A DNA stretch of 64,000 nt from Spinacia oleracea (Eukaryota; Streptophyta; Magnoliopsida; Caryophyllales; Amaranthaceae), in NCBI RefSeq assembly GCF_020520425.1, contig NC_079491.1, forward strand, positions 32,789,449 through 32,853,448, written 5' to 3'. The notes beneath the pieces are model-generated. The model made no database searches. It was not told where the DNA came from and worked only from the letters and a program-made list of their open reading frames with translations. Shown in pieces: positions 1 through 11,300 of this stretch. A program made the translations under genes and the position numbers. The stretch's first letter is position 1, and every line of letters starts with the position of its first letter.

Positions 1-2724
1 AGGGGAATGAGAACTATTAGCAAAACTGTTTAAGAAATTGGAGTGCTTAAGATATTTTTCTTTTAAAATTTTGACCCATAATTTATCTGAATTAGTTAAG
101 ATCGTCCAACCCAATTTGGCCATGAAAGCCAAGTTCCATTCTTTTAATCTTCTAATTCCCAGACCTCCCATATTGATAGGTCTGGTAACTTTATCCCAAG
201 AAAGCCTAGCCATATATCTATTTCTATCTACCTTGTTCCATAAAAATTTCCTACAACATTTATCCAGAGCAGAGGTAATGGAAGTAGGTAAAATGTTAGT
301 TTGCATGGCATAAAGAGGATACGAGTTTAACACTGACTTAATAAGGGTACATCTACCTGCCATATTTAGTAATTTTGCTTGCCAACCTCTCACTCTTTCC
401 ATAGATTTATCCAAGAGAGTTAGATAGTTTGAAAATTTCAACTTGTTAGGCCTAATGTCCACCCCTAAGTATTTCCCAAACGAAGAAGAAATTTTAAAAC
501 CATAATCTCCTGCAATGTCCTCTCTAATAGAGTGGTGAAGATTAGTAGGAAAAATAAGAGTGGACTTACTCATACTAATTTTTAATCCAGAAATTTGACC
601 AAAATCATTCAATGTATTCATAATCTGATCTAAATAGTCCTTAGTAGCAATGCTAAAAAGGAATACATCATCAGCATAAAAAACATGAGAGATCTTGATA
701 GTTTTAGTGATAGCAATAGGTTTCCAGTTGTTAGAATGAACCGCATTCTCGATGAGAGTAGATAATCTATCAAGACATAATACAAAGATGTAAGAAGAGA
801 GAGGATCTCCCTGACGAATTCCCCTGGAAGGCTTAAAATTATTACAGATTTCCCCATTCCAAAGAATTGAAATCGAAGGGGAAGTAATACAAGACATAAT
901 AAGATTAATCATGTTTGAAGGGAACTGAAAATATAAAAGCGTTTCCCTAATAAAGTCCCACTCTAAGCTATCATAAGCTTTAGTGATATCCAATTTCAAA
1001 GCCATTATTTTATTTCTTTTCTTTACCTTATGGAAATGATGAGCCATTTCTTTCACGAGGATCACATTATCTTCTATACCACGACCATGAATAAAACTAG
1101 ATTGGAACGGACTGATAATACGACCTAGAATAGTTTTTAATCTCGAAGATATAATCTTGGTGATAAGTTTATAAATAGTATTGCATAAACCAATGGGTCT
1201 AAATTCAGCAATAGTAGAAGGGCAAGCATTTTTAGGAATAAGGGCAATATAAGAACGATTAATATCTTCGGGGATTTTTCCATTGCAAAAGCAAGAATTG
1301 CAAAAATCATAGATAATGTGACCTAATTGGGCCCAATGTTTCTGAAAGAAAATGGGTTGAATTCCATCTGGACCCAGACTTTTAATCGGGTCCATAGCAA
1401 AAAGATTGCTATGAACCTCATCCATAGTAATTATAGAACCTAAAGCATTGTTTTCCTCATGATTAATTGAAAAATTGCTATGAGTATGACAAAATAAATT
1501 ACCACTCAATTTAGTAGTAGTAAAAAGATTTTGAAAATAATCAGTAGCCATAGTCTTAAGTTGATCTTGGTCTGTAATCCACACATCCTCATTATTTTTT
1601 AAGGTTAGAATTTTCCCTCTTGATTTCTTAATATTAGCAATCATCTGAAAGTATTTGGTATTATAGTCACCATATTTTCTCCAATTCATGCCTGACTTTT
1701 GAGCTCAAATCAATCGTTCTTTATTTAAGATATCATTAAGCCTCTGAAGTAAAATCTTTTCTAAATTTACCAAATAATCAGAATACTTTTTACCTAAAGC
1801 GATTTGAATTCCATCTATTCTAGCTAACAATTCCTTCTTTTGTTTTTTTAAGTTGCCAAAAACATTATGATTCCAAACAGAAATAGACCTTAGAAATGCT
1901 TCTCTTCCCTGTAAAAAGGAATTATTTGGAGGGAACCAATTGCTAACAAAAAAATTAGAAAACTCAGGATGAGATAACCAGACTTCTTTGCATCTAAAAG
2001 GAAAAGGACCAGAAACAGTAATATTTGAAAGCGAAATTAAAATAGGAGCATGATCAGAATAGGTTCTGGGTAAGTGATGAACCTTAGTGTGGGGATAAGC
2101 CTCCATCCATGGAGAATTAGCTAAGGCACGATCAAGTCTCTCTTGAATGAGGTTGTGGCCATCTCGTGCATTAGTCTAAGTGAACGGAGAACCATTAAAA
2201 CCCAAATCCACCAGCCCAGCTTCATCCATAAAATTCAACATATCTTTTCCTTGATTCACACGAAAAGGACGACCTCCCATTTTCTCAGACTGGCCAGTAA
2301 TTTCATTCATATCTCCCAAAACAAGCCAGGGTGTATTCTTTGGTGGCAAATTTGAACGGATTGAATTCCAGTGATGGTGTTTCTCTTTGGAAGAACTAGG
2401 GGCATGCATAGCAGTAACTAGACCTTCTTTTCCAAAATTTTTAAAGTGAAAGAGGGAATGGAAATAAGTGTTTTCAGCATCAAAAAGCACCATATCAACA
2501 GTTTTTTTCCAAAACATCCAAATACCCCCTCTAGTCCCAATTGGTCTAACCACCCTAAAATCTGAAAATTTAAGAGCCAGCATTGTTTCTCTAGCCCTAG
2601 AGCCATCAGCTTTCGTTTCAAGAAAAATGAAAATATCAGGATTTTGATTAAAACCAATTTCTTTTGCATGCGATAAAAACAAGTTCCTGTTTGCCCCCCT
2701 AACATTCCACATGCAGATTTTCAT
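1..2724 (-). pseudogene. LINE ORF2: endonuclease and reverse transcriptase, two nonsense codons, truncated by window edge
   Basis: The frame begins at Met 2724 (MKICMWNVRGANRN), the usual start of an APE-type endonuclease. Endonuclease motifs follow: ETKADGSRARE, LGDMNEITG and, after the first stop, YSDHAPI. Two in-frame stops interrupt it: TAG at 2176-2178 and TGA at 1705-1707. I read the same frame from 1704 to position 1 and found no further stop and no frameshift. The reverse transcriptase shows a GPDGIQP-type motif near 1370, a GIRQGDPLS-type motif near 815 and FYADDVFLF near 670. RNase H or the 3' tail would lie outside the window. The protein would nick target DNA and prime reverse transcription there; this copy cannot make full-length ORF2 without read-through. 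Confidence 0.9.
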
Positions 2725-2776
2725 TTTTAAATCTGGTGTAATTAAAGCTGAATTAACTCTTACCAGACCCTTAGGA

Positions 2777-5107
2777 TCAGATGGTAGGTGGACTAGAAAG
2801 CTCTCCCAATCTTTCCAGAACTGGGGTGACGTGAGTTTGGGGATGTCCTCCAAGCGAACCGGAGTCAGATACGTGAATATTTGGCGCTGGGCTAGGGGTG
2901 GATTCCAGTAACGACCCTGAATCTGTAAACCCACCACTTCCTCCCTTGACATGTACATTGCTGTAAGGCGATCTGGATGCCCCATGTCTTGACCTAGAGT
3001 TTCGAATCGCAAGGACATTATTGGAACTCCTTTTGGTAGGGGAGGAAGCGGCTGTCTTTGCAAAATTGGTCCTTGCATTGGTGGTGAGAATTCCCAATTT
3101 TTCTGATTGTATTGACGGCGAGGACCCACCGCAATGGTTGATTTCGGTCCCAAACTCCTGCTGAACGCTTGAGGTGGAAGATGAGCATAGAATGGTTTCG
3201 CCTGGTAGTTGAGAGTGTTTAATTGGGTCAAGCTTCCTTTTAATTCCTCCAACGATGCCGAGCTCGTCTCCCTGTTCTTGCATGTCATGATCGGTGATGA
3301 AGGAAACAAGTTCATTGTTTTTGGAGGCTTCATCTCCCATGGATCGTCTGGTAAGTTGGTGGTTGAAGTTTATGGACTCTTTGAGTGATCTTTCCTCTTC
3401 CGAAGTTCTACTGGTCGACGCTGATATGTTATTGGAGATGGTGAGTTTCGACTCTCCAGCTGGTGTTTCTGAAATTCCGGTTCCATGAGGTGGTGAGAGA
3501 GGAACAGAGAAAAGCTGAGAAGAAGATGAAAGTTGAGAAGAAAAAGAGACAGTAGAAACTGAAGCAGAGGAGAGAGACTGAGGAAGTGGGTTCTTCGAAG
3601 TGGTATTTAAAACCGAGGCAGAAAAGGGAGATGAAGGGTTTAAAGTGGCCTCCGCCAATGGAGAGGAACCCAATTGAGTTGAACAATGCGCCACGTGTTG
3701 CGACGTTTCTTCGACTCTTTCTCCGCAGTTCTTAGTTAAGAAATCTTCCAAATCTTCGTCATTATTATTCTGCAAATGAAAAAGATTTGATTTATTGCTC
3801 TCTTTGGATTGGTTAGAAGTGGAGGAAGGAGCACCTTTCCCAGACAAAGAAGAAGAAGGGTTATTACGTACTGCATTAAAAACCAAAGATTTCGGTTTTC
3901 CATAGTCATTAATCCTCGAATGGGTAACCCTATTCCTAGAATTATCAACTCTGGTTTTATAGTTGTTTTTTCGGTTAGTAACTAGCGTCCAAGGCCCATA
4001 ATCTTGATGATCAAAACCTAAATTCCTTTCTTCACTTCCCAAAGTCTTATCATTGCTATATAATATAGCATTATCTAAATCATGGTTATCACCCTTATCT
4101 AAATTGTGAGCAATACTTTTATCCTTATTTGTGTGCTCCCGATTGAGATCTTTCTTAACCATACCATTTTTCATCGGACAACTAGAAATCGTGTGACCTA
4201 TAATGCCACAATGAAAACAAAGAGTAGCAATATTTTCGTAGACCATATTTTGCCAGTCCCCACCTACCCAAACTTTGGTGACTAAAGGTTTTTGCAGATC
4301 GATCTCTATACAGACCCGAGCATATCGGGCCCGAGTTAATTTATCCGTTGCATAATCTACTCTTATCGGTTTTCCTGCTATCTTAGAAATACTAAATAAG
4401 GCATCCTTATCATAATATTCGACTGGTAATTCCGCAAATCGAACCCAAACCATCATTTTATCAAATTCATTAATAGACGGTCTAAAATTTGGCCTCCAAG
4501 TGGTGATCATGATATAGTGATCTAGAAGGAACCAAGGCCCCCCAAAAAGCGCACGTTCATAATCTTCCTCCAAAGAAAATCGAAAGAAAAAGATCCCTTT
4601 TCCTACATCAATTGTTTCTAACGATCCTTTAATTCTCCACATAGATCTTACCCTAGAATCCATGAATGCTTGTTTAGGAGTAAGTCCTAAAACTTTCCCC
4701 ATTAAAGTAAGCTTCCATGGAGATCTTAACCTACTTAGAGTATTCTTATCAAATTTCACCACAAATTCACTTTCCGGAATCATATGATCCTCCTCATCAT
4801 TCCATTCCTTCGATGCTATCACGATCTTCTTTGCTTCATCAAACCATTGTGTGGATTTGGAGACAGCTTCTCGAAAGGATATAGCACTTATCTTATTTGT
4901 TATCTTTGATATATTACTGAATTCTTGATTGCCATCATCTCCTGGTTGGATTGTTTCTGGTGACTTACCATCATTAATAATAACTCTTTGTGTATCCTCA
5001 TCATGCATCTCCACATCATTAGAATTAGGAGGGGGAGGAGGCGGTTCCTCCTCCATAAGCAAATAGGGTTGAGGAAGACAAAATGAAATTTTCTTCTTTT
5101 CTCTCAA
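2777..5107 (-). CDS. LINE ORF1 protein (DUF4283 and CCHC zinc knuckle)
   Basis: This is an intact 776-codon frame. The likely start is the Met at about 5056 (MEEEPPPPPP), because the 17 residues before it come from a CT-rich leader. Residues about 105-270 read as a DUF4283-type RNA-binding region (motifs WRIKGSLE, GPWFLLDHYIMI, WVRFAELP). It is followed by the CCHC knuckle CFHCGIIGHTISSC near residue 295. The C-terminal half is Ser/Asn-rich and low in complexity, as in many plant LINE ORF1 proteins. The expected role is binding LINE RNA to form the retrotransposition particle. ORF2 begins 52 nt downstream. This is transposon coding sequence, not a host gene. Confidence 0.9.
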   Translation of the reverse strand: MREKKKISFCLPQPYLLMEEEPPPPPPNSNDVEMHDEDTQRVIINDGKSPETIQPGDDGNQEFSNISKITNKISAISFREAVSKSTQWFDEAKKIVIASKEWNDEEDHMIPESEFVVKFDKNTLSRLRSPWKLTLMGKVLGLTPKQAFMDSRVRSMWRIKGSLETIDVGKGIFFFRFSLEEDYERALFGGPWFLLDHYIMITTWRPNFRPSINEFDKMMVWVRFAELPVEYYDKDALFSISKIAGKPIRVDYATDKLTRARYARVCIEIDLQKPLVTKVWVGGDWQNMVYENIATLCFHCGIIGHTISSCPMKNGMVKKDLNREHTNKDKSIAHNLDKGDNHDLDNAILYSNDKTLGSEERNLGFDHQDYGPWTLVTNRKNNYKTRVDNSRNRVTHSRINDYGKPKSLVFNAVRNNPSSSLSGKGAPSSTSNQSKESNKSNLFHLQNNNDEDLEDFLTKNCGERVEETSQHVAHCSTQLGSSPLAEATLNPSSPFSASVLNTTSKNPLPQSLSSASVSTVSFSSQLSSSSQLFSVPLSPPHGTGISETPAGESKLTISNNISASTSRTSEEERSLKESINFNHQLTRRSMGDEASKNNELVSFITDHDMQEQGDELGIVGGIKRKLDPIKHSQLPGETILCSSSTSSVQQEFGTEINHCGGSSPSIQSEKLGILTTNARTNFAKTAASSPTKRSSNNVLAIRNSRSRHGASRSPYSNVHVKGGSGGFTDSGSLLESTPSPAPNIHVSDSGSLGGHPQTHVTPVLERLGELSSPPTI

Positions 5108-5430
5108 AGCTCACTTTCTCTCTCTAGCACTTTTTTTCTCTCAAAGGATGCGCTAGAATGACAAATAATGTATTTATGCTCTTTTAGTTCTCTTTCTGTT
5201 AATGAAATGCCGAGACTTTATATACATGGATAGACAACAATAAGATTAGAAATTAGCATGTGAGAAATGCGAAATATTTTTATTTTTTAATACTACAATA
5301 ATGTTATCAGCAGCGGCAGCCACCAATGACCAACGTAACGCAATACCAACGCAGTGCAATAATGTTGACCATATAATCAAAATACTTTAATCAATTACTT
5401 CTTCCCTTCCTAAATACGGAATACTCGTAA
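5108..5430. other. LINE leader and gene-free flank
   Basis: CT-rich sequence (on the plus strand) directly beside ORF1 is probably the LINE 5' UTR, but its outer end cannot be placed. No gene is visible. The 19-bp left target-site duplication of the neighbouring retroposon occupies 5412-5430. Confidence 0.4.
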
Positions 5431-5949
5431 AAGACCAATAATCACTGCCGCTCTCCCATCCTCTCCCTCTCTTTTATTTTCTTGGCCGCCGTAGGACGGA
5501 AATAGTCTAAGAAATTAGACTATTTTCGACTTTTTTCTTCATTTAATTCAGTTATTGTCTCCTAAATTCAATAAATTTTCACCATATGGGCGGACTTCGT
5601 CCTTGTTTGTTAGTCTATATGGCGAAGTTAGTATTAGTATGTGTGGTTGTCGTTCAATGGATTTATGTAGAATTGATTCGTTGGTAAAGTTTTATGCGGG
5701 ATCGCAACAAATATCAAATTTTCGAGTACATTCAGATGAATCAAGTGGAAATCATCCTCGCGGCTACAACAAATCGTGTTATATACTGGCATTCAACAGT
5801 GCAAGATTCATTCAACGACCGTAGTTTTGATTAAGCTAGGAAACCTTTATTTGATTCAATTTGTCATGTATTTGTTAGATCTATATTTCTCTTATAGATA
5901 TCGTATGACTTTTTATTAATGAATTAATTTTCCTTTCAAAAATAAATAA
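5431..5949 (+). mobile_element. Retroposon copy 1, 519 bp, 19-bp TSD
   Basis: The segment is flanked by a perfect direct repeat, aaatacggaatactcgtaa, at 5412-5430 and 5950-5968. It ends in an A-rich tail (aaaaataaataaa). A long TSD with an A tail is the signature of LINE-driven retroposition. Its 3' part matches the element at 45106-45700, sharing a block around TTATGCGGGATCG and an end block around CGTATGACTTTTTAT. It starts with CT-rich, mRNA-leader-like sequence, and I see no convincing pol III A and B boxes. An 89-codon open stretch inside (5555-5824) is not conserved with copy 2. It may be a non-autonomous LINE or a repeatedly retroposed transcript. Confidence 0.8.
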
Positions 5950-5969
5950 AAATACGGAATACTCGTAAC

Positions 5970-6270
5970 TACTCTCTCCGTCCTTTTTTATTTTTTACGT
6001 ATTTCATTACGTATTTCTCACTTTAATTTTTACAGTTGAGTATTTCTTTTAATATTATTATGTTAATGCTTTTAATATTATGTCAAAATTCATCTCAAGT
6101 GATTATTTAAATCAACCAAATAAATTGGACATTAAATATTTCACATGCACTTTCCAATTGGATCGTTCAAGCTCTTACATTTTCATAATGTCATATTTTA
6201 AATAAAGGTGAAAACGTTATTAATAAACATAATTTACATTGTTTAAATTAAAAAAAAGTAGGAATCCTTA
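5970..6270. repeat. Degenerate Stowaway-like MITE (left end recognisable)
   Basis: The left side reads tactctctccgtcctttttt, the usual plant Stowaway/mariner MITE terminus. A matching right end is not clear, so the boundaries are approximate. Confidence 0.35.
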
Positions 6271-6280
6271 TCTACATTAA

Positions 6281-6480
6281 GGCCTTGTTCGGAAAAATTA
6301 GCGGTAGCAGATAGCGGTTGAGTAGCGGTGAATAGTATCGGGTAGCGATTAACTGCTAAGATAGCGGGTAACTAATACGAGTGTTTGGTAAAAGTAGCGG
6401 TTAATGTTGTAAAATAAAATTATAAGCTAAAATATTGTTTAGAACTTTACTATAAATTTTCCAAACGCTACCCGCTACCT
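6281..6480. repeat. hAT-like MITE, about 200 bp
   Basis: It begins ggccttgttcggaaaaatta and ends ccaaacgctacccgctacc, with repeated agcggt words inside. This is typical of non-autonomous hAT elements with GTTTGG-like ends. No clear TSD was found. Confidence 0.45.
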
Positions 6481-8214
6481 TAAAAGAGTATTGAGTTTAA
6501 TAATTGCCTTTCAAATCAAGCACTTACAAAAATCTTCGAACCTTAGGTAGTAGGTTTCTGCCAAAACAAGGTGTTATTTTAGTATTCCTAGATAGTAAGG
6601 CGTCTCAAAGGAGCACGTTGATTGTGGTTGTAACTCAAGCAATATTGGTACATATTGTGGCAAATGAATAAGTTATGGAATTAACTTATTAACCAAGAGT
6701 AGTTTGGATATTAATAGCAATTGGTTTTGCTTACCTAAAATCTTAAAAGGATTAAGACAAGCCAAAGCATGTTTTAGACTTAGAGACTTCTAGGGTCTTG
6801 GATTCATTTCATTCATTTTGGACTATGTATTTATTGCATGAATGAAATGTTTAATAGCTTTAATAATTGCATGAATGCTTTTATTTCAAGTTATTAAAAT
6901 ATGATAAATGTTTATTCTTTGATATTTCATTTTGTAGAATATGAATTATAGTGCATATAATTATTCATCTTCATTTTATTGCGTTTCGGATAATAGAACT
7001 GCAATATTTTCTGGATCGATTGGTAACATGTTTTGAGAGCAATTCTTTAAATAAATAAAACTGAGAGTGTATCTTAGATGCAATATTATCTTATAAGTGA
7101 TCTTCATGGTTGTTTTCAACTAAAATTTGAATTGTAGACCAATTGGACTTTATTTATTCAAAATACAGGGTAGTTTTGGAATAATGAAGTATTGAGTTAA
7201 AGGCTCATATATACCAATGGTTAACAACCAATTTCCTTTTGATCCAATAATGAACTAGACTCGTTGGATATGGTTATTCAAAATGAATAAAAGGAAATGG
7301 ACTTTGTAAGCACAACAAAGTAAGAAGATCAAGATAAGAGTTAAATCTTTTGGGGTTATAAGAAAATGTGCTAGAAAGGATAGGAAACGGGAACAAAAGA
7401 AATGAATTCAAGATTCACTTTCTATCTAAAAGTATGCGTTAAAGAGAAAAAGCTTAGCAATTAAACTCCTATGGTATTGGATTACCGCTTGAGGTTCTAA
7501 CTTTTGTTAAGAACTCAAATTTTGGAAGCTAAATCTGGTTATTGACCTACAAGAGGGAACTGAAGAAAAGTTGTGCTATATTAGTTGTAGGGTCCTCTGT
7601 TTGTTTTAAAGTCCTTCAAAAGGCTGAAACTTATTGACATTTTGTTCCATTAATCATCATCAACTATTTTCTGTTTGGACACATAAAGATTCACATTCAA
7701 AGTAAACAAAAGCAATCGTTGAGTTTTTATTTGAATGAAATGGTCATTTATGGGTAGAGTCATATGATTGATTAATAAACAATCAAATCTCTTGACATTC
7801 AAACTTTAGAAGGTTCAAATCAAATATCTTGATTTGTGTTCCACATATCTTTGGCAATGTCATACGGCCATATCAACAAGACAACATTCTAAAATTCCAT
7901 GGCATGAATTTTTGAAAGTTGATTAATTTAAGACACATGGGTCTTACTTGTTGAACACGACATAGAAACAGACTATTGTTAGAAGTTTCTAGACAATTAC
8001 GTTCATGGGCCAAAGATAAATTTAATGACTTATCTATTTCATAAGAACTTGCGTAAAAACATATTTTCAAGAATATACAAAGATGATATTTGTATATGTT
8101 TATTTTTGAAATGTTTATGTAAATATTCATTTTTGAAATATTTACGTAAATGTTCATGCTGAATAAAACAAAACGACAGTCGTTTTGGAGGGGTATATTT
8201 GGGTAGCAAAAATT
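6481..8214. other. Gene-free AT-rich upstream region
   Basis: No supported gene or named repeat is visible. A minus-strand open frame at 7873-8226 is low-complexity and looks random. The part nearest 8318 is presumably the promoter and 5' leader of the gene that follows. Confidence 0.5.
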
Positions 8215-8317
8215 TGTGTGATTCATTAGTTTAGCCCATCCCCATGTATAACCGTAATTCAGCCCGTCACAGCAGCATCAACTTACATCCTCGGAGACTC
8301 CGACAGGCTCCGTAATC

Positions 8318-11300
8318 ATGACCCATACGAATGGACAGGGCGTGAGAAGGAGAGAGAAAATGGGCATTTCCAGGAGACCTCTGCTGCTCGGGCTAGCCAT
8401 TGTAATGGGTTTGGGTTTTATTGTTTACTTCAGATTATGGTTCATTGATTACCAGATTTCTGCTGATGACCCTGAATTGCTTAGGTATGAACTATCAACT
8501 TTTTCTTTCATTTCTGGTTCATATACTGCTACTTCAGATTTGAATGGTATTCAATCAAACCCTTATTCAATTATTATTTGCATTTAAAGTTGTTGTTTAA
8601 TGGGATTTCAGCTTCTTTTTGTTCTATTTTATCAATTTCTGGTGACATTTAGGATCAGTGGAAATGAAAACATTAAAAAGCATGTGAATTGGGAGCTTTA
8701 TTTATGCATTTTTCTGTCCGGAATTAATAATCATGTTGATAGTGCAATTTTGACAAGTAATGTGACATTTAAACCCAAAAACCCAATGTAGTAGATACTC
8801 GAGAGTCGAGAGTCGAGGCAATAGATTTGAAACTGAAAAGGATTCTAGGGGCATGTTTTAAAGTACATAATGGAAGTAGTAGAATGAATTATGATTTTGT
8901 AAGACATTCAAACCTTAGAAACGTTTAAGGTTGTTAAGATTCTACGAGTACCCGTATAATGTATTTAACATTTTAACTATTAATAGGATAGACTAGAGTG
9001 TAGTCACTATTGTAGTATTGTGTATTCTGTATAATTAGCTTCCTAAACCAACTTCCTCGAGGCAATTTTCTACATACAACCGGTTGTGCAGGGTACAACC
9101 AAGACTATTTCTTTATCCATATGCTTGGATCTTGTGAGCACATTTCCCTAAATATAGCGTTGGTTGTACGGTGAAGACTCCTTTCTAGAGTTTCACATTA
9201 GGTTTCATGTAGATTAAATAGTTTTTTTTTTTTTAAAGAAAAAGTTGATTTATTGCTTCATAGGGAAAAAAATAGATAGATTTTTAATTTCTAAATGGTT
9301 GTTCGTGGTGTTATGAGTGTATGTACAAGCACTACTATGATTTGTAGTTAATATTTGATTTGTTCATCTCCAAGAAGCTTTGAAATTGTTGGTTTATTGA
9401 TTAACGTAGAGAATCAATGTGCTGTTGATTGGGCAATGAGAATATTACCGGAATTGGGTGTAGTCAAGTGTGTTGATAATTCTTTCTGCTGCCAAGTCAT
9501 TGATTTATGCAGTGGAGGTTCCACAATTTGAATTGTTAGTCATGATGTGCAGGAGACAATTTGATCTTGCTCATAGAGAAGCAGTGGATGAGTCAGCAGA
9601 ATGGAGGTCAAGGTTTGATGAAGAACGGGAGAGAGCAACTGAATGTATGATGGAGCTTAATGCGGTATGCTATATTTCTTAAGAATTGCATTTCGATTTC
9701 TGGCTAAAAAACTGGACCTTTTGTTGAATGTTCTTTTTTCTGTAATTTCCCTTTATCTTATGGTTTTGCGTAGTTGGTACTCTTTATGTAGGAGTTATTA
9801 GTTGTATTTAGTTTTGGGTGTGTAATTGGTGGTCTACTAACAGCCATCAACATTTCTCGGCTTTGTGATAGCTATTTCTGTGAATCATCCTTTAATTTTT
9901 ATTTTGTTTTTGTTTTGGGTAAATAAAATTTCATTAACCAACTATCAAGATAAGCACACTAAGACTGAACTTCCATTACATCCCTAAAACAGATACAAAG
10001 AAAATTAAGCCAAAATCAAGACCCATCTTCTACGAAGGATTGCCTTGGAATTGGAGGAAACCCAAGTGCCTAGAAACAGACTAATCTACTTCTACAGAAC
10101 CCACTTATCTTCTCATAGTAGCTATATGGAACACAGCCAATTTAATCTCATGAATACAACAAGCAATAGATTGATGCAAATTAGCTCACTGATATTCCTA
10201 GCCTGCAACCGAGGAACTGTTTGCCAGTATGGGCTAGACCAATGTAAAAAATTCCCAACTCGCATCAAGGTGATCTGGATTTCCCTGCACCTTAGGTACA
10301 CCTCAGTGCGCCTCATTGAAGTGAGGAGCACCTGATGAACAGTAATATTTTTTTATTAGGGTGTGCCTCCTTGAAATCGTTTCCCCTAGATAACCTGCAC
10401 CGTAGGCACGCTTTTTTAAACACTGGGCTAGACACGTCTTCATCAACTCTGGGATAGTGTTCCTTTCCTACATCACCAATTAGCTAATTATGCAGCAGAG
10501 AAATAGTGATTCGAATCATCCGGTCCATTTTAATTTTTCCGTGACACACTTCTTGACTGAATGCACATGTTTAGTTTCCAAGTCTGCACTACAAAGACCA
10601 CGAAGTCTAATACCTAATTAAAGATCCTGTATTTGGAAAGAAATCGTTTCCACAAGATGAAAACAACCCTGGGGGAAGCCTTATTACCACCAACCAAACA
10701 CTTCCTAGGAACTTTTCCCTAATTCACCCCGAAGCACCATGCAAGCTCATTCAATGGAAAAACTTGCCCGCCATTATGACAAGCTTCTGCCGTCCTACTC
10801 CAATTGTCCTGACTTTGCAAAATTTACCTTATCAGTCATCATCCTTGAGCTTTTATCTTCCCACACATTATGATTCTTAATGTAATAACGATTTAACCAA
10901 CTAATCTAAAGTCAAAAAGTTTTCTTCTTGGTAAGCATAAACAGTTTTAAAATAGCTGTTCAGTTTCAGGACCAATGAATGAAATTCTGCCCACCTGCAC
11001 TCTTAGGTCTGCTGAAATACTCCCAAGTAATTGGTGCTCTTTTTAGTCTCTGTTTCACCATCCCGCAGAGGTTCTCTTCACATAGCTTTAAAGGGTTTAA
11101 ACTTTCTTCAAAACTTCCCCCGGCAGTATAAAATATGTGTGCCCAGAAAGCTGAAAACCAAAGATGACAGATTTTATTGATTGGCTTTGACCTGCATAAG
11201 TATAGAGTTTTGAAGTACGACAAAAATCTCAGTGATATTTTCCCAAATTTTGCAATCAACTTTCCCAAACCGCTAACAAGTAAGAGGAATGCCTAAGTAG

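Larger units (their letters stand above)
1..5107 (-). mobile_element. L1-type LINE retrotransposon, 3' end outside the window
   Basis: The minus strand carries the two-ORF layout of a plant L1 LINE: ORF1 with a DUF4283-like region and a CCHC knuckle, then, after a gap of about 50 nt, ORF2 with endonuclease and reverse transcriptase. The element leaves the window at position 1, within the region after the reverse transcriptase, so its 3' UTR, poly(A) and target-site duplication cannot be seen. ORF1 is fully open and ORF2 is broken only by two stop codons. This suggests a fairly young insertion. Confidence 0.93.

Noticed and set aside
5555-5824. 89-codon plus-strand frame
   Set aside because: It sits in retroposon copy 1, and the frame is not preserved in copy 2.
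7873-8226. 117-codon minus-strand frame upstream of the membrane-protein gene
   Set aside because: It repeats simple YKYHINI-like peptides from AT-rich DNA and has no domain or splice support.
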